Positions 21,685 through 32,560 of a stretch of DNA of 64,000 nucleotides are shown in pieces; position 1 is the stretch's first letter; the number at the start of each line of letters is the position of its first letter. Source of the DNA: Tetrastigma voinierianum (Eukaryota; Streptophyta; Magnoliopsida; Vitales; Vitaceae); NCBI GenBank assembly GCA_016808115.1, contig JAEQBH010005424.1, positions 407,398-471,397 of the forward strand, read 5' to 3'. Both the position numbers and the translations under genes were made by a program. The notes beneath the pieces are model-generated. The model did not search any database, was not told where the DNA came from, and saw nothing but the letters and a program-made list of their open reading frames with translations.

Positions 21685-21899
21685 CTAGTCCTTTGGGGGT
21701 AAGGCTCGGCTATTAGCATGCGTCCATGAAGCACGGACTCGTACACCATACGGGGCAAAATACCATGCTTGTCCCACGGCCTGGCTGAGTGCGAGATCCT
21801 GGGCAGGAGGTGGCCTCTGCTCACGATCGATGCGACCTATAAGTTTGTCATCCAATCCATCTCAGGATGGCATCAAATTTTAAACATGTCCATGACCCT

Positions 21900-22095
21900 C
21901 GCGGGTCCCTTTGTGAGTAGAATCCCCGAGATCTCTAACTGCGACCAAACATATCATCTATCCTGCGCCACAATCACTGAGGAGGAACTCATACAAGGGC
22001 TCCTCAAAGGCCTCAACCTCTAAGCCCAACTCTATCACAACCGATGCAGCAATGAATGAATGCGATGCACCATAATCAAATAACACTCTTGCTTA
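21900..22095 (-). pseudogene. Aspartic protease fragment
   Basis: Minus-strand reading gives YGASHSFIAASVVIELGLEV, which aligns by eye with the family active site D-S-G-A-S-H-S-F-I. The residue between D and G reads Y here. It is followed by the LLSDCG.. segment and then stops. It lies between gag and RT as expected. Confidence 0.65.
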
Positions 22096-22149
22096 TAGGC
22101 GAGCTGACAACGACCTGCTGTATAACTAGGCGATCTGGCCGGCTCGGCC

Positions 22150-23170
22150 AGGTGTGATGGCGTAGGCACGCCACTGAACCCACAGCGATCCCTACCTATG
22201 GCCTCGTCTGTGGCCCATAGTGCAGCCTGCAGCTTGCATGTGTGACTGCCTCGGTGCCGTGCGACACCTTGGGGTGAGTGGCTCCTCTGACCTATACTAG
22301 GGTGTGGAGGAATATGTGTATCCTCTCTGTCCCACCGTGGCCCGGAGATCTAGTGTCTCAAACCTAGGATCCTTTGTCTCTGGAGGCAATCCTCACTATA
22401 TGTTAGGAGTCTGTAGCGATGGTAACACCATTTGCCGACGACTAACTAACCCTTATCGTCCCTAGCCGGGAGGGAGCGACCACTGGAGACCCACGTGAAC
22501 TAAGCCTTTTGCTTCTTTCACGAACTAGAAGGCGACTCTCCCCTTCCTCTTGCTACTAACACCATCACGAAGGTGCTCAGGAGCATCCTCGTCTCTCTCT
22601 CTATGGTCGGGGCAATTCAAACCATAGAGTCCATGTCTTGTAAATGAAGTCTCTGATCACGCCCGAATGGACAATTTAGGTCCATTCTCCCGGAAATATC
22701 TGACCTTGGCCGTAATAAAGTGGTCACGTAGTCATCGATAAAGCGGGCCCCAGCTCCGCGAACCTATCACGTAATTCAATCAGTCATAGTCTGCCATGAC
22801 TCTAGAAACTCACGACCTTGGCGTGTCTCGCAATGGCCCAGGAAAATACTTGCCCATGAGCGACTCACGGAACTACGCCCATGTCATTGCCTCTAGATTA
22901 TGAGGTCTTCGTGATTCCACCACGCCCAGGCCTGCCCTCTGTTTGGAATGCGACTAGTCGATCTGATCGTATCGGAGGTAATCTCCATAGCCTCGTACCT
23001 TCTCGCTTTGCATGGACAATAGTGCGCCACCATCGGATCTCCCCTTGTGAATATTGGAGGATGATGTGCCTAAACCTGCGGGGTTACTCGGACCTCCACA
23101 GGCTGCGTGGCACGTGCAATGGCGACGACCGCAATCCTGACCTCCAGCAAAGGCTTCTTTGGTGAATCTT
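22150..23170 (-). pseudogene. Gag remnant of the minus-strand Tekay-like element
   Basis: Broken frames include a Retrotrans_gag-like stretch (FRESLMGKYFPGPLRDTPRS near 22870-22800) and, further on, an NCP-containing zinc-knuckle-like trace near 22600-22650. No full CCHC can be read. Function in the family is particle structure. Position upstream of protease supports the call more than the motif does. Confidence 0.5.
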
Positions 23171-23479
23171 GGTGGTGCTTGGCTGGCACCTGCGTGGACG
23201 ACCTCGATCCTCCTGCGTTAACCATCTACGCGTGTCGAATCGCGAGTGAAGTTTAATGCGACATCTACAGGTGTAAACCTGACCACGAGACCTTAATTCA
23301 TATCTTAGAAATTTTTCATGCTTTATGTCGTCGTTCATAGGTAATACGAGACAATAATTTCCATGTATAAATCATAAGCAAACAAAATTTTTATTTTACT
23401 TTATTTTATTTTGTTTTATTTTATTTTATTTTAAAACCCAGTGAACAATGTTAGAGCGATTGTCGTGAATAGTGATCGA

Positions 23480-23990
23480 GCAATGACCAACCGGTGCAAC
23501 GAGTCAGCGGGTTGGGTGCCGCGGTGAAGCACGCAGGCCCGGGTTGCGCCCAGCTGCCGCGCGGGGCCGTGTCGTGGCCCGTCCGGTCGTGTCCTGCCGT
23601 ATTGCCAGGCGGCGCCAGCAGATGTCGCCGATGTCACGGGCTGCATTATCCACGACCCGTCGGCGACGCAAAATTTGTGTCGCGATACAGCTCATGCGGC
23701 GCGCTCTGCGCTCCGCATTTGCGGTGCTTGTCGCGGCGCACGCGCCGTCGCCGCGGTGCCCCTCGCTGCGGCGCTATAGCATCGCGTGTCGTAGTGTGCG
23801 ACCTGGTTCGCCCGACCGATACGACCATTTAATGCGACTCACCCCGTAATCTAGGCCATAAGCGCCGCTCCCCTTGTGAGGCCGAAGCGGTGTGTGGAGC
23901 CCCACAGTTTGTATCGTTGCGTGTGGCCCGACAGCGATGTCGCGCTGGCCATGGACGCCCACCGTGCCCAATCCTGTCCTGACTTCTTTG
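23480..23990. other. CpG-rich island in the element leader
   Basis: About 500 bases dense in CG dinucleotides (for example GCGGCGCGCTCTGCGC, GCCGCGGTGCCCC) sit in otherwise AT-rich DNA, between gag and the microsatellite/PBS. Several short open frames occur on both strands simply because of composition; none matches a known family. It is probably the leader or N-terminal gag coding part of the element. Confidence 0.6.
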
Positions 23991-24097
23991 TATCGTGACT
24001 CAAACAAGCAGTGACTTATTCCAGTATCTTGTTTTTTTTTTTACTCATCTTTTTCCCTTTGTTCGGCCTCTTGTAGGACCGTAAAAAATAATTAAAA

Positions 24098-24214
<117 letters not shown>

Positions 24215-24542
24215 TCTTTATTTATTTTTATTTTTTTATTTTTCATCTCTTGATGGGAACCAAATAAACTTTTACATTTTACACCTTTGTAAAACTAAAA
24301 TAAAGAATTTTTTTTTTCCCTTAACACACATTTTTTTTTCATTTAATTCTGGACTATTTTGCCCAAAATTTCTCAACCTCCTAAGGGTTTATTTTCTCAA
24401 CCCTAGTGTTCAACATTTTTCCTATATGCTATTCACCAAGCATACAATTCACACAACACAATCACACATCACACATCATTCATCAAAACCACGCGATGGA
24501 TGGATGATCTAACCGTTCCCATCGGAGCCTAGGTATTCGTGT

Positions 24543-24560
24543 ACCCTGGCTGCGATACCA
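24543..24560 (-). other. Primer binding site (initiator-Met tRNA type)
   Basis: On the minus strand this reads TGGTATCGCAGCCAGGGT. It resembles the plant initiator-methionine PBS (TGGTATCAGAGCC..GGTT) and lies one to two bases inside the 5' LTR. Confidence 0.75.
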
Positions 24561-24561
24561 A

Positions 24562-26206
24562 GTATGGCCAGATCCGGGGTGTCTCGTTGTTTCACTAAAT
24601 CGACTTGAAAATCGTGTCTCATATCATGAGACATGTACATGAGGTAAAAGAAATAGCCACTTAGGCCCCGCCCATCAAATATTCATCAGGAAGCCATCAA
24701 CTATATAACAATAGTTGAGGTGCGTACACTATCTTAGCAGCATATATCAAGAATTTGAGTTTTAATCGTATTGCTCTGAAATGAATCTGAAAGCGCGTCA
24801 GGCTTTCTTCACAAAACACGGACTCTAGTGGCGCATCTCTGCTACCTCCTTGTACTGAAGCAGATCCCTCGACGGGGTGAGTAATGCCAGTAGTGATAAT
24901 TTCCTACATGGGTTACTCCGCTAAGTGCATGTCATGAAGCTAATCCCTCACTCCAACTTGAATACATGATCTTGCTTGAATGTCTGTGCTGATCCACGTG
25001 TCTCGAGTCTCACCGACTCCTCACATGCCTAAAGCCAAATGCGAGCAAAATACGGTTTTTCAAAACAAGGTTTTTATTCTCGAAAACTTGCTACGAGGTT
25101 TCGGTAAATATATTGGACAATTCTCAGGGAATTGAATTCTTTGGATCATTTTCCCAAACTTGATCATGGGTCCGCCTCCGAGGTCATCTCAAAGATGAAG
25201 CGTTGGACCACTCTCCCAAAGGCAATTATTCGAATCTTCATTGAAATTCCTTTCCACGACCATTTTCAATTTCTTTCATTTTCTTTTTCATGTCATGCGC
25301 TCACGCTTTATCCATCTAGATTGTCGATTACATATATGGAATACGATATGCCATTTCCAAGCAATTGATGCTAATATATTTACATGTATATATTAACAAA
25401 AATTAATTCACATAATTCATTATTCAATTCCTGATAATACTTGTGAAATTAACTCGCGTAAATTCAAATTAACAAATCAAGCAATTCATTTTGAATCACC
25501 CAGACCACTCGAATCACCTGACATATCACGTGAACAATGAAACCCTAGGCTCGTACTTTGTTCACGGCCTAATAGGTTTGCCAGCGGTTTAAGATTTTGG
25601 GAGGCGGCAAGTATCAGGCCTCGACAAATCCCCGTGCATTAAAATGGCTCTTAGCGAAAAGATAAACCAAGTAGGAAAGATCCCTACGGTAGAGTTGTCG
25701 GAACTCCACAATCGGTGTCCAGCTTTGCTTCTTGGCGAGAAGAACCGGCGGTCAGCAGGAAATCTAGAGAGAAGTCACTCTTTCTGCAAACCAGTCTCCC
25801 CAAACCTCACATGATTTCAGTGACCCGATGGAGAAAGAAGGTGCCTTCTTGTCTTGTGTATTCTTTGCCAGTGCCATTTACGTCGCTGGTTTGATTTTTG
25901 ACCGTGACTTAATCTAAGTCGATTCGTTAATCTCTCATTGTCGTCTGACATGTGTCACTAGCAGTCACGTGTAGTAGGTGACTTTGTCACATCACATGTC
26001 TCTCACAAGCCGTCTATCTTTTGACGGTGCCTGCAGCGATGAAATTGATTGTCACCGAATTCAGCGAAGTCGGCGTGGTAAATGAATTGTGAGCGATTAA
26101 ATGGTGAAGTCAGTTTAAGTAAATGCGATTTAGACAAATTTTGGATTTTGACCTAAATTACAATTTTACCCTTTTTCCGAAAATTAGAATTTTCTCGGGT
26201 TTTACA
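24562..26206 (-). repeat. 5' LTR of the minus-strand Tekay-like element
   Basis: It spans GTATGGCCAGATCCGGGG to GGGTTTTACA on the plus strand, is homologous to 17104-18762 and adjoins the PBS. The base after its end starts GTATT, against TTATT before the other LTR: four of five bases agree, consistent with an old 5-bp target duplication. Confidence 0.8.
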
Positions 26207-26446
26207 GTATTAATATAATTTATGAAAAATTTTACTTCAATATATCATCCATCGTATTGTAATAAAATTTTAAAATAATTCTGTAAAGAAAAGATAATTT
26301 TAGAAAATATGAATATTTTGGTGTCACCTCGCATCATTTTTCTACTTAAAAGATTAGAAGAACTATTATCAATTTTATTCCATATTCATGTAAAACTTAT
26401 AACATTTCTCTAAACTTAGTTTGTAGGACTCTTGATGGAAGCCAGT
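26207..26446. other. Interval with possible exon start
   Basis: Mostly AT-rich and intron-like. Its last ~30 bases after an AACTTAG acceptor-like site form an open frame (GLLMEAS) that continues in phase beyond the solo LTR. Confidence 0.4.
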
Positions 26447-26451
26447 GATTT
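26447..26451 (+). repeat. Left target site duplication (GATTT) of the solo LTR
   Basis: GATTT directly precedes the TGTGACACC start of the LTR and is repeated exactly at 28149-28153. Confidence 0.9.
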
Positions 26452-28148
26452 TGTGACACCGATCCGGGAATGTCAGTTGATCCATGACGACTGCAGAATA
26501 CCTATGTCTCATATCTTGAGACCCATACATGAGAAATAAAATGGCCACATTGGCCCATTCATCCCATACTCACTAAATACATCAACTATATTACCATAGT
26601 TCGAGTTAATACATCCTCTTAATACAACTTATGTTTGATTGTAATAATTCATACATGTTTTACACGAAAGCGTAATCAAAGCCACATGGTGGCTTTCTTC
26701 TCAAAAGCGACCTCTAATGAGCACCGTCTTCTTGAACACTCCCTGTACCTGAAATAATGATCCTTCGACAGGGTGAGCAATGCCCAGTAGTAATAATCTC
26801 CTACATGGGTTACTCCTCATCTAGGTGCACATGTAATGGCAACCAAACACACTCAAGCAAATACATGATCCTACTTGAATGTCTACATGCCCAATCCCAT
26901 GTCTCGAGTCCTCACCGACTCCCTCACACATTTTCAGCCAAATGTGAGAAAAATCGGAGTTTCAAAACAAAGGTTTGTTCTCGAACTTATTACTAGTTCC
27001 CGGTAAATCTATTGGACTACCCTCTGAGGTGAATTTTTTGGATAACTCTCCGAAATAATTCATGGGCTCCTCCGATGTGAATTGTTGGACAATCTCCCAA
27101 CCCAATTCTCCGGAAAATCTTCTATTGAAATTCATTTCACAACCATTTTCCTTTTTCATTTTTTTTCATGTCATGCACACTACCTGTTATTCTAGGTTGC
27201 CAGAGTGCGTATAAGGTGCATTATGTCATTTTCAAACAATTCATGCTAATATATTTACATGCATATAATAGTAAAAAATTAACTCATACATCATGTTATT
27301 CAATTCATAGCAATAACATCAAAAATTAGCTCTCATGGGCCTAATAAAAAGGATTCAAGCGACTCATTTGAATCAACACAGGCAACACAAAATCACACAC
27401 AAATCACGTGAACAGTAAAACCCTAGGCTCGGCACTATTCACTACCACAATAGGGATTTTCTTCACTCGGTTCAAATATTTTGAGACCGAAAACACGGTC
27501 ATCCAGGCCTCAACAAATCCCCATCCATTAAAATGGCTCTTAGCCAAAGAATAAACAAGTAGAGAGGCTACCTCACGGGTTGTCAAAACTCCGCAATCGA
27601 ATTAATCAGCGTAGCCATAAAATGAATCGCTTTAGCCTGCTTGGCACGATGAGAACCGATTATCCGAAAGCCGAGAAATCTAGAGAGAAGTTGCACTTTC
27701 TCTCTCTAAAACTGGTTCTCCCCTTCACTGCACGCACCAGCCAGAAAAAATGGAGAAGATGAAGTTGTCTTTTTGTCTTTATTTTATTCTTTTCACTCCC
27801 TTTCTGTCCCATCATTTAACTTTTAAGGGTTTTTTGACACATAACTTAATCTAAGTCATTTATCTCTATCCTCTTACTAATCATGCGTGTGTCGCATGGA
27901 GTGCATGTAGTAGTGACTTTGTCACATCATATGTCTCCTCTGTATCGTAGTCACGACCTTTCGTGCCCTCAGCGTGAAATTTTGATTGTCTCGGAATTCA
28001 ACGAAATTCGACGTGGTAGCTAGATTTCATGAGACGATTCCAACGATGAAGTATGTTTCATCATTCGAGATCTAGAAAAATTTCAGATTTTGACTGAAAT
28101 TACCATTTTACCAATTTTCAGAAAATTAGAATTTTCTTGGGTTTTACA
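26452..28148 (-). mobile_element. Solo LTR of the Tekay-like family
   Basis: This 1.70-kb LTR (TGTGACACC...TTTTACA) is homologous to the two LTRs of 17104-26206 and is flanked by a perfect 5-bp GATTT duplication. No PBS, PPT or internal sequence adjoins it, so it is a solo LTR left by recombination between the two LTRs of a full element. Orientation is inferred from the neighbouring element. Short open frames inside are incidental. Confidence 0.9.
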
Positions 28149-28364
28149 GATTTGACAAGAAATGAACAACATGTTTCCAAAAGGAGAGTCAACCGGGTGT
28201 CTTACAATAATTGGAAGAATTTTTCTGTACCATCTGTAAGATCAAATGGTTTAACTCCACCCATGGTTGCATTTACATTCAAAGAAGCTTTCTTTGACCT
28301 CACATGCCCAATCCCAGGGTTAAAGCAGAGAAGTTATGACCCCGAGTGGGAGAAAGCGGTTTTC
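28149..28364 (+). pseudogene. Possible host exon interrupted by the solo LTR
   Basis: The frame LTRNEQHVSKRRVNRVSYNN, then WKNFSVPSVRSNGLTPPMVA, AFTFKEAFFDLTCPIPGLKQ and RSYDPEWEKAVF, is open across 215 bases. If the LTR and one GATTT copy are removed it continues in phase with MEAS..D upstream (26434-26451). Composition and residue usage look like real coding sequence. I do not recognise the protein. It is cut on its right by the CACTA-like sequence at 28365. Confidence 0.5.
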
Positions 28365-28398
28365 ACTACAATAAAAACGGAGTTTGTCTAGCAAACTC
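28365..28398 (+). mobile_element. CACTA-like terminal motif (single end)
   Basis: CACTACAATAAAAACGG resembles the terminal inverted repeat of plant CACTA (En/Spm) elements. It is followed by a perfect hairpin, GGAGTTTG-TCTAG-CAAACTCC. No matching CCGTTTTTATTGTAGTG end was found downstream in the window, so the element is truncated or the match is fortuitous. Confidence 0.4.
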
Positions 28399-30100
28399 CA
28401 GAACTAGAGTTTGTCGCGACAAAGCTCCACTTAGTTTTTGAAGCCGTGTCGTTGTCTGAACGGCTGACTTCATCATTTTAAAATCCCGACCATCGTGTTT
28501 GAACAACGACATTATCGCATATTAAAATTTGCAGAACCCTTCTTCCTCCCCCCATTTCTCCATTTCTCTCATGTTCCTCACCTGCTCCTTTCTGTCGACG
28601 ACCGATTAGGGCTTGGAAATCAAGTTAGTTTTGCTCCATATTTTCTCTTCTAATACTCCATTCGACTACACAGCAGGTAACCCGTCTACATTGGACTGTT
28701 TTTTTGTTGAAAATTTCTTACATTGTTTCTTTTGTTGGTGTGTTTTGTTGATAATGTGGTGATAAATCTTTAGGTTTAGTTCCCATTTTAATATGGTGTG
28801 ATTATCTTTTGTTGGTATGACGTGTTTTGTTGATAATGTGGTGATTAAATGTGTATTTTCTTGAGAAACTAACATATGCGAGCTAAGACCTTTGTTTTGT
28901 TTGTTTTTAGGTCACAATGTTTTTTTAAAATTTTTGTGTTTTTAGGTCTGTTGAGTAAATTGTTTTTTAGGTCCCAGGTTTAAACTGATTTTATTAATTA
29001 TCTGGATATTGATCGAGGAAGGTTGTATGTGAAAGAAAATGAACATAAATTAAAGGTTTATGTGGTGTGTTTATTGATTTTATTCTTAGGTATTGGTGTA
29101 TAGTTTTAAAGCATACAATTTCATATTAAGTAAATTTTAAATATCAGTTTTATAATGATAATTTTGGGTTTTTTTCGAATATGTATTTATTGAAGTTAAG
29201 GGATTTAAAAATGTACTTGGTTTGAAAATAATTGATGCATAGTTTTGAAAAATGATTGGATATAGTTTTGAAAATTCTTTTTTGTTATGAAAAATTAGGA
29301 GAACACTTTTGGTTCATTTTCCTTTTTGGTTAGAAAAACATTTGGTTCCTTTTCTTTTTATTGTTATAGAAAATTATAGGGTACAAAAACAATAAATTTA
29401 AAACGATAACGAGTTTTAAAAAACACCAAAGTTGTTTGGATTTTGTAGGATTTAACCTTTTACGATTTTGGATAATTATAAAATAATTATCGTAATATGA
29501 TTTTATGGTTAATGATATAATTAGATTTATAGCCAGTTTGACAGTGCTTCTTAGAAGTGTTTCTAGACCTAAAAACACTTTTAAGTGTTTTTAAGACAAA
29601 AAAAAAATAATCTTGTAATATTTTCAAAAGCGCTTTTGAAAGTTCAAAAAACACTTGGAGTGTTTTTTGAGAAAGCACCCAGGAAGTTGTTTTCAAGGCG
29701 TAAAAAATTTAAAAGTTTTGATATTCCTAAAGACATGCTTGTTTATCCTTAAAGCAGTTGAGCAAACATGTCAGTAATAGCCATGGCCGTGGGAACCATT
29801 TACTATTGAAGCGAAATCTAACAACGGTTGAGTAAACATGTCAACTAGTAGGTTGTATGTTTTTTACCTTTACCACAAACGCACACGATTGGCCTAATCT
29901 CAAAGTATAAATAATATTTTAATTGCCGTGAGACCATTTTACAAGGCCCTACCAAGTAATTCAATCCATTAATCAATTGTTACTGTATTTATTTCTCTAC
30001 TGTATGCCCTCTATATTGACTTTAGCATTCATAGATATAATTTAAATGATAAGGATAATGACCTCATATTCTTTTAACTTATTGGGACAAATTTGTATAG
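28399..30100. other. AT-rich interval upstream of the MULE relic
   Basis: No coding feature is recognised. A pyrimidine-rich leader-like stretch (CTTCTTCCTCCCCCCATTTCTCC, about 28540-28565) and several GTAAGT-free AT-rich parts look like untranslated or intronic DNA. A palindrome cluster is annotated at 29530-29700. Confidence 0.5.
29530..29700. repeat. Palindrome-rich MITE-like segment
   Basis: Adjacent hairpin-forming sequences include AAAAACACTTTTAAGTGTTTTT (about 29570-29592), CAAAAGCGCTTTTG and CAAAAAACACTTGGAGTGTTTTTTG. The AGTG-TTTT pattern is common in plant foldback/MITE sequences. Ends and target duplication were not determined. Confidence 0.5.
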
Positions 30101-30630
30101 GTCAATTGTATGTTCCACTATTCCGTGATATGTTATTACAATGAAATATACTAGAGCCCGAAGCTGGATGTCAATATGTAGGGATTTCAGCTATCATTGT
30201 GCCTTTGGATATACCGGTTGATTTCCCATTTAACAGTTAGGTGATATGATATACTCAAGGACAACCATTGACAAACAAAAGTTCAAATTAGTCCTCAATT
30301 GTAAGTATCCCCTAAAAAGTGGAAATAAGTTCTAATCTTTTCCAGTATGGGATGAGTAGTAGTGTGTCTAGAATGTTGAAGCACGGTTAACATAATTGAC
30401 ATGGAGGAAATTGAATTGTATATTGAGGTTGTTCGAGTCAAGAAACAAGTGAATCAATATGTGGGTGGCTATACAAATTAATTGGTTCGAGAAAATGATA
30501 ATGTTGCAGAATTTGACTATGGTTGTGGGCCTAGTAGTGGTCCAGCACTGGACACTAACATATGTGGAGTATACGGTGATGATGAAGACTGTGAAGATGA
30601 GGTGACTAGTTATCTCCATACGGTGGTTAT
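30100..30630 (+). pseudogene. MULE (MuDR-like) transposase N-terminal fragment
   Basis: Shifting frames give the N-terminal block typical of plant MuDR-type transposases: AGCQYVGISAIIVPLDIPVD, TIDKQKFKLVLNCKYPLKSG, PVWDE, SVSRMLKH, then DMEEIELYIEVVRVKKQVNQ, and an acidic AEFDYGCGPSSGP..DDEDCEDE linker. Frame changes lie near 30235, 30345 and 30375, and stops occur at 30480 and 30630. The DDE catalytic domain and zinc knuckle that should follow are not seen in the next 500 bases; a plant mobile domain follows instead. Confidence 0.65.
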
Positions 30631-31139
30631 GTGACTAATTATCCACCAGCCACCCCAGCGAATGAGAGTAACTTTAGGCGGAGTGCATGTGGTTTCATCT
30701 TAGGCGATGAGATCCTTTGTTTGCGGAGCAGAAGGAGTGCATGTCAGCGTGCTTTCTCCCCTTCGCTGTGAGATTTGGAAGGCGGACTCTGACTTATAAT
30801 TCAGGGTCTTTGCGATTACTAACATAGTTATATCGAGGAAGTTATGCGAGGCCGACTTGGATCGTGGCGTGGTAGTAGATGTTGTATTACAGCATTTAGG
30901 TATCCATAACTTTATTTTATTACATACACATTAATATAAACAAAACATCATTAGTTTGCTTACTTTTTGTTTATTTTGTATTTAGCTATGGTCTTGGGAG
31001 AGACTTCACGTTGGGTGACCAGCAGCACATCCAGTTGGTCATGCCTTACATGATGACGACATCGATGTAGTCGATGGAGACGTAGCTGAGGCTATCCACG
31101 ATGGATTACCGGTTGAGCCTGCTGTTGAGCCAGGGCCAG

Positions 31140-32500
31140 AGTCAAGTCTTCCATTGGGGTGTAGGTGGAGAGTACCTTTGACACGGGTGCATAACCCATC
31201 CGATGTACTCCTCCTATACCGAGATCAGCTAGATGCACAAACTCTTGATCAGGTAATGGTATATGTAAAAGTATATGGTTCTATAATAATTTCATTCATA
31301 TTCACATCAACGTTATTGACGTCAGCGGAAGATGTAAATGTGTACGATCTTATAGTAACCGCCACGTCGGAGGATTAGGTGATTAAGTACTAGATATTTG
31401 CTTATCTGATCAGGAGATCTAGCTGATGATGTCACCACTTATATGTTTTGGGATTATTGAGTAGCATCTTTCAGAGCGAGTCTTGCGCCAGTTTGGGCTA
31501 CACCAGGATATACCTCCATCGTGCTCTTATGAGCAACGACTACATAGAGTGGATGCACATGGACGACTTCAAAGAGATTGGGCGACGTATCATGCTCCAT
31601 ACGTTGCCTTATGGGATCACGTGGCCGGGCATGATCATCACGCACCTCTATGGTGGGCATTGGATTCTATAGTATATGTAGTGGTATCGTTGTATTACAT
31701 GACATTTTATGACACCACCACTCCATAGGGATGACATGAGGTACCATACTATAGCTGGTACTACTCAGATTTTGGTAAGTTAGAGTTTTGTGATTCTAAA
31801 GTTTTTTTCAAATTTGAATCAATAGATTATGTATTTATAATTGTTTGGTTGGTTCTTTTAAATCTCTGTCATGGCTGACATAGCTAGTCGATCGCGTGGG
31901 GCTACCATAGGATTAGTGTACGGCTTACATCATATTGCTAGATTAGTGTCACCTTTGGGTCGGAGGCTTATTCGCCGGCCCCGGACACGTCGGGAGGCCT
32001 CTACTTCACGTGGACCATCCATTAGACCTCCGGTGTCATCCACTCCAGTTTGTATGCATCTCATTCGAGGTAGAGGGAGAGTTGATCGACGAGGTCGTGA
32101 TTGTGATGGTGGGCGAGGTCATAGTTGAGATGGTTGGTGAGGTTATGGTCGAGATGGTGAGGGAGGTCGTGGTACACCTGAGCCGACATTACCACCATTA
32201 TCACCCACTCCCATATTTTCTTGAATGCTTTTATACCCCACGGACTGCATCACCTTCATGCCCCACCAGGACTTACACATCAATTGAGACTTCTTGCTTC
32301 CATGTCATTCTGTGTCACCCATCTCCCCCTTTGCCATCCACTACATTGCCTCCCATCGATGAGACCGATGAGACCATGATTGACATTGTATCAGAGTTGG
32401 GTGCACTTCCACCTAGGCGACATTGCGCTCCACGTACATGTCGAGTACTTCATCCATCATCTCCCTTGGCTCCATCAACTCCATTTGAGATTGCATGAGA
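31140..32500 (+). pseudogene. Plant mobile domain (PMD) protein relic
   Basis: The sequence reads LPLGCRWRVPLTRVHNPSDV and LLLYRDQLDAQTLDQVM, then in a shifted frame RQFGLHQDIPPSC, EQRLHRVDAHGRLQRDWATY and HAPYVALWDH (31483-31640). This is the pattern of plant mobile domain proteins (MAIN/PP7-long-form-like). A GTAAGT donor at 31773 and a restart at 31871 (MADIASRSRGATIGLVYGLH, HIARLVSPLGRR) fit an intron before the Arg/Gly- and Pro-rich C-terminal exon. Frameshifts and stops make it a pseudogene. Intact relatives occur both as host silencing factors and inside transposons; here the MULE N-terminus just upstream favours the transposon setting. Confidence 0.75.
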
Positions 32501-32560
32501 CCCTATAGATTAACTAGCTATGTATTCTAGGTGCCGTTCTAAGAGAAATATAAAGACTCC

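Noticed and set aside
23494..23849. Overlapping Arg/Ala-rich open frames of about 100 codons
   Set aside because: Products of the high GC content in the CpG-rich island; frames exist on both strands and match nothing.
28428..28442. A single TTTGTCGCGACAAA next to the CACTA-like end as part of the Athila palindrome system
   Set aside because: Only one copy, with no LTR similarity around it; coincidence cannot be excluded.
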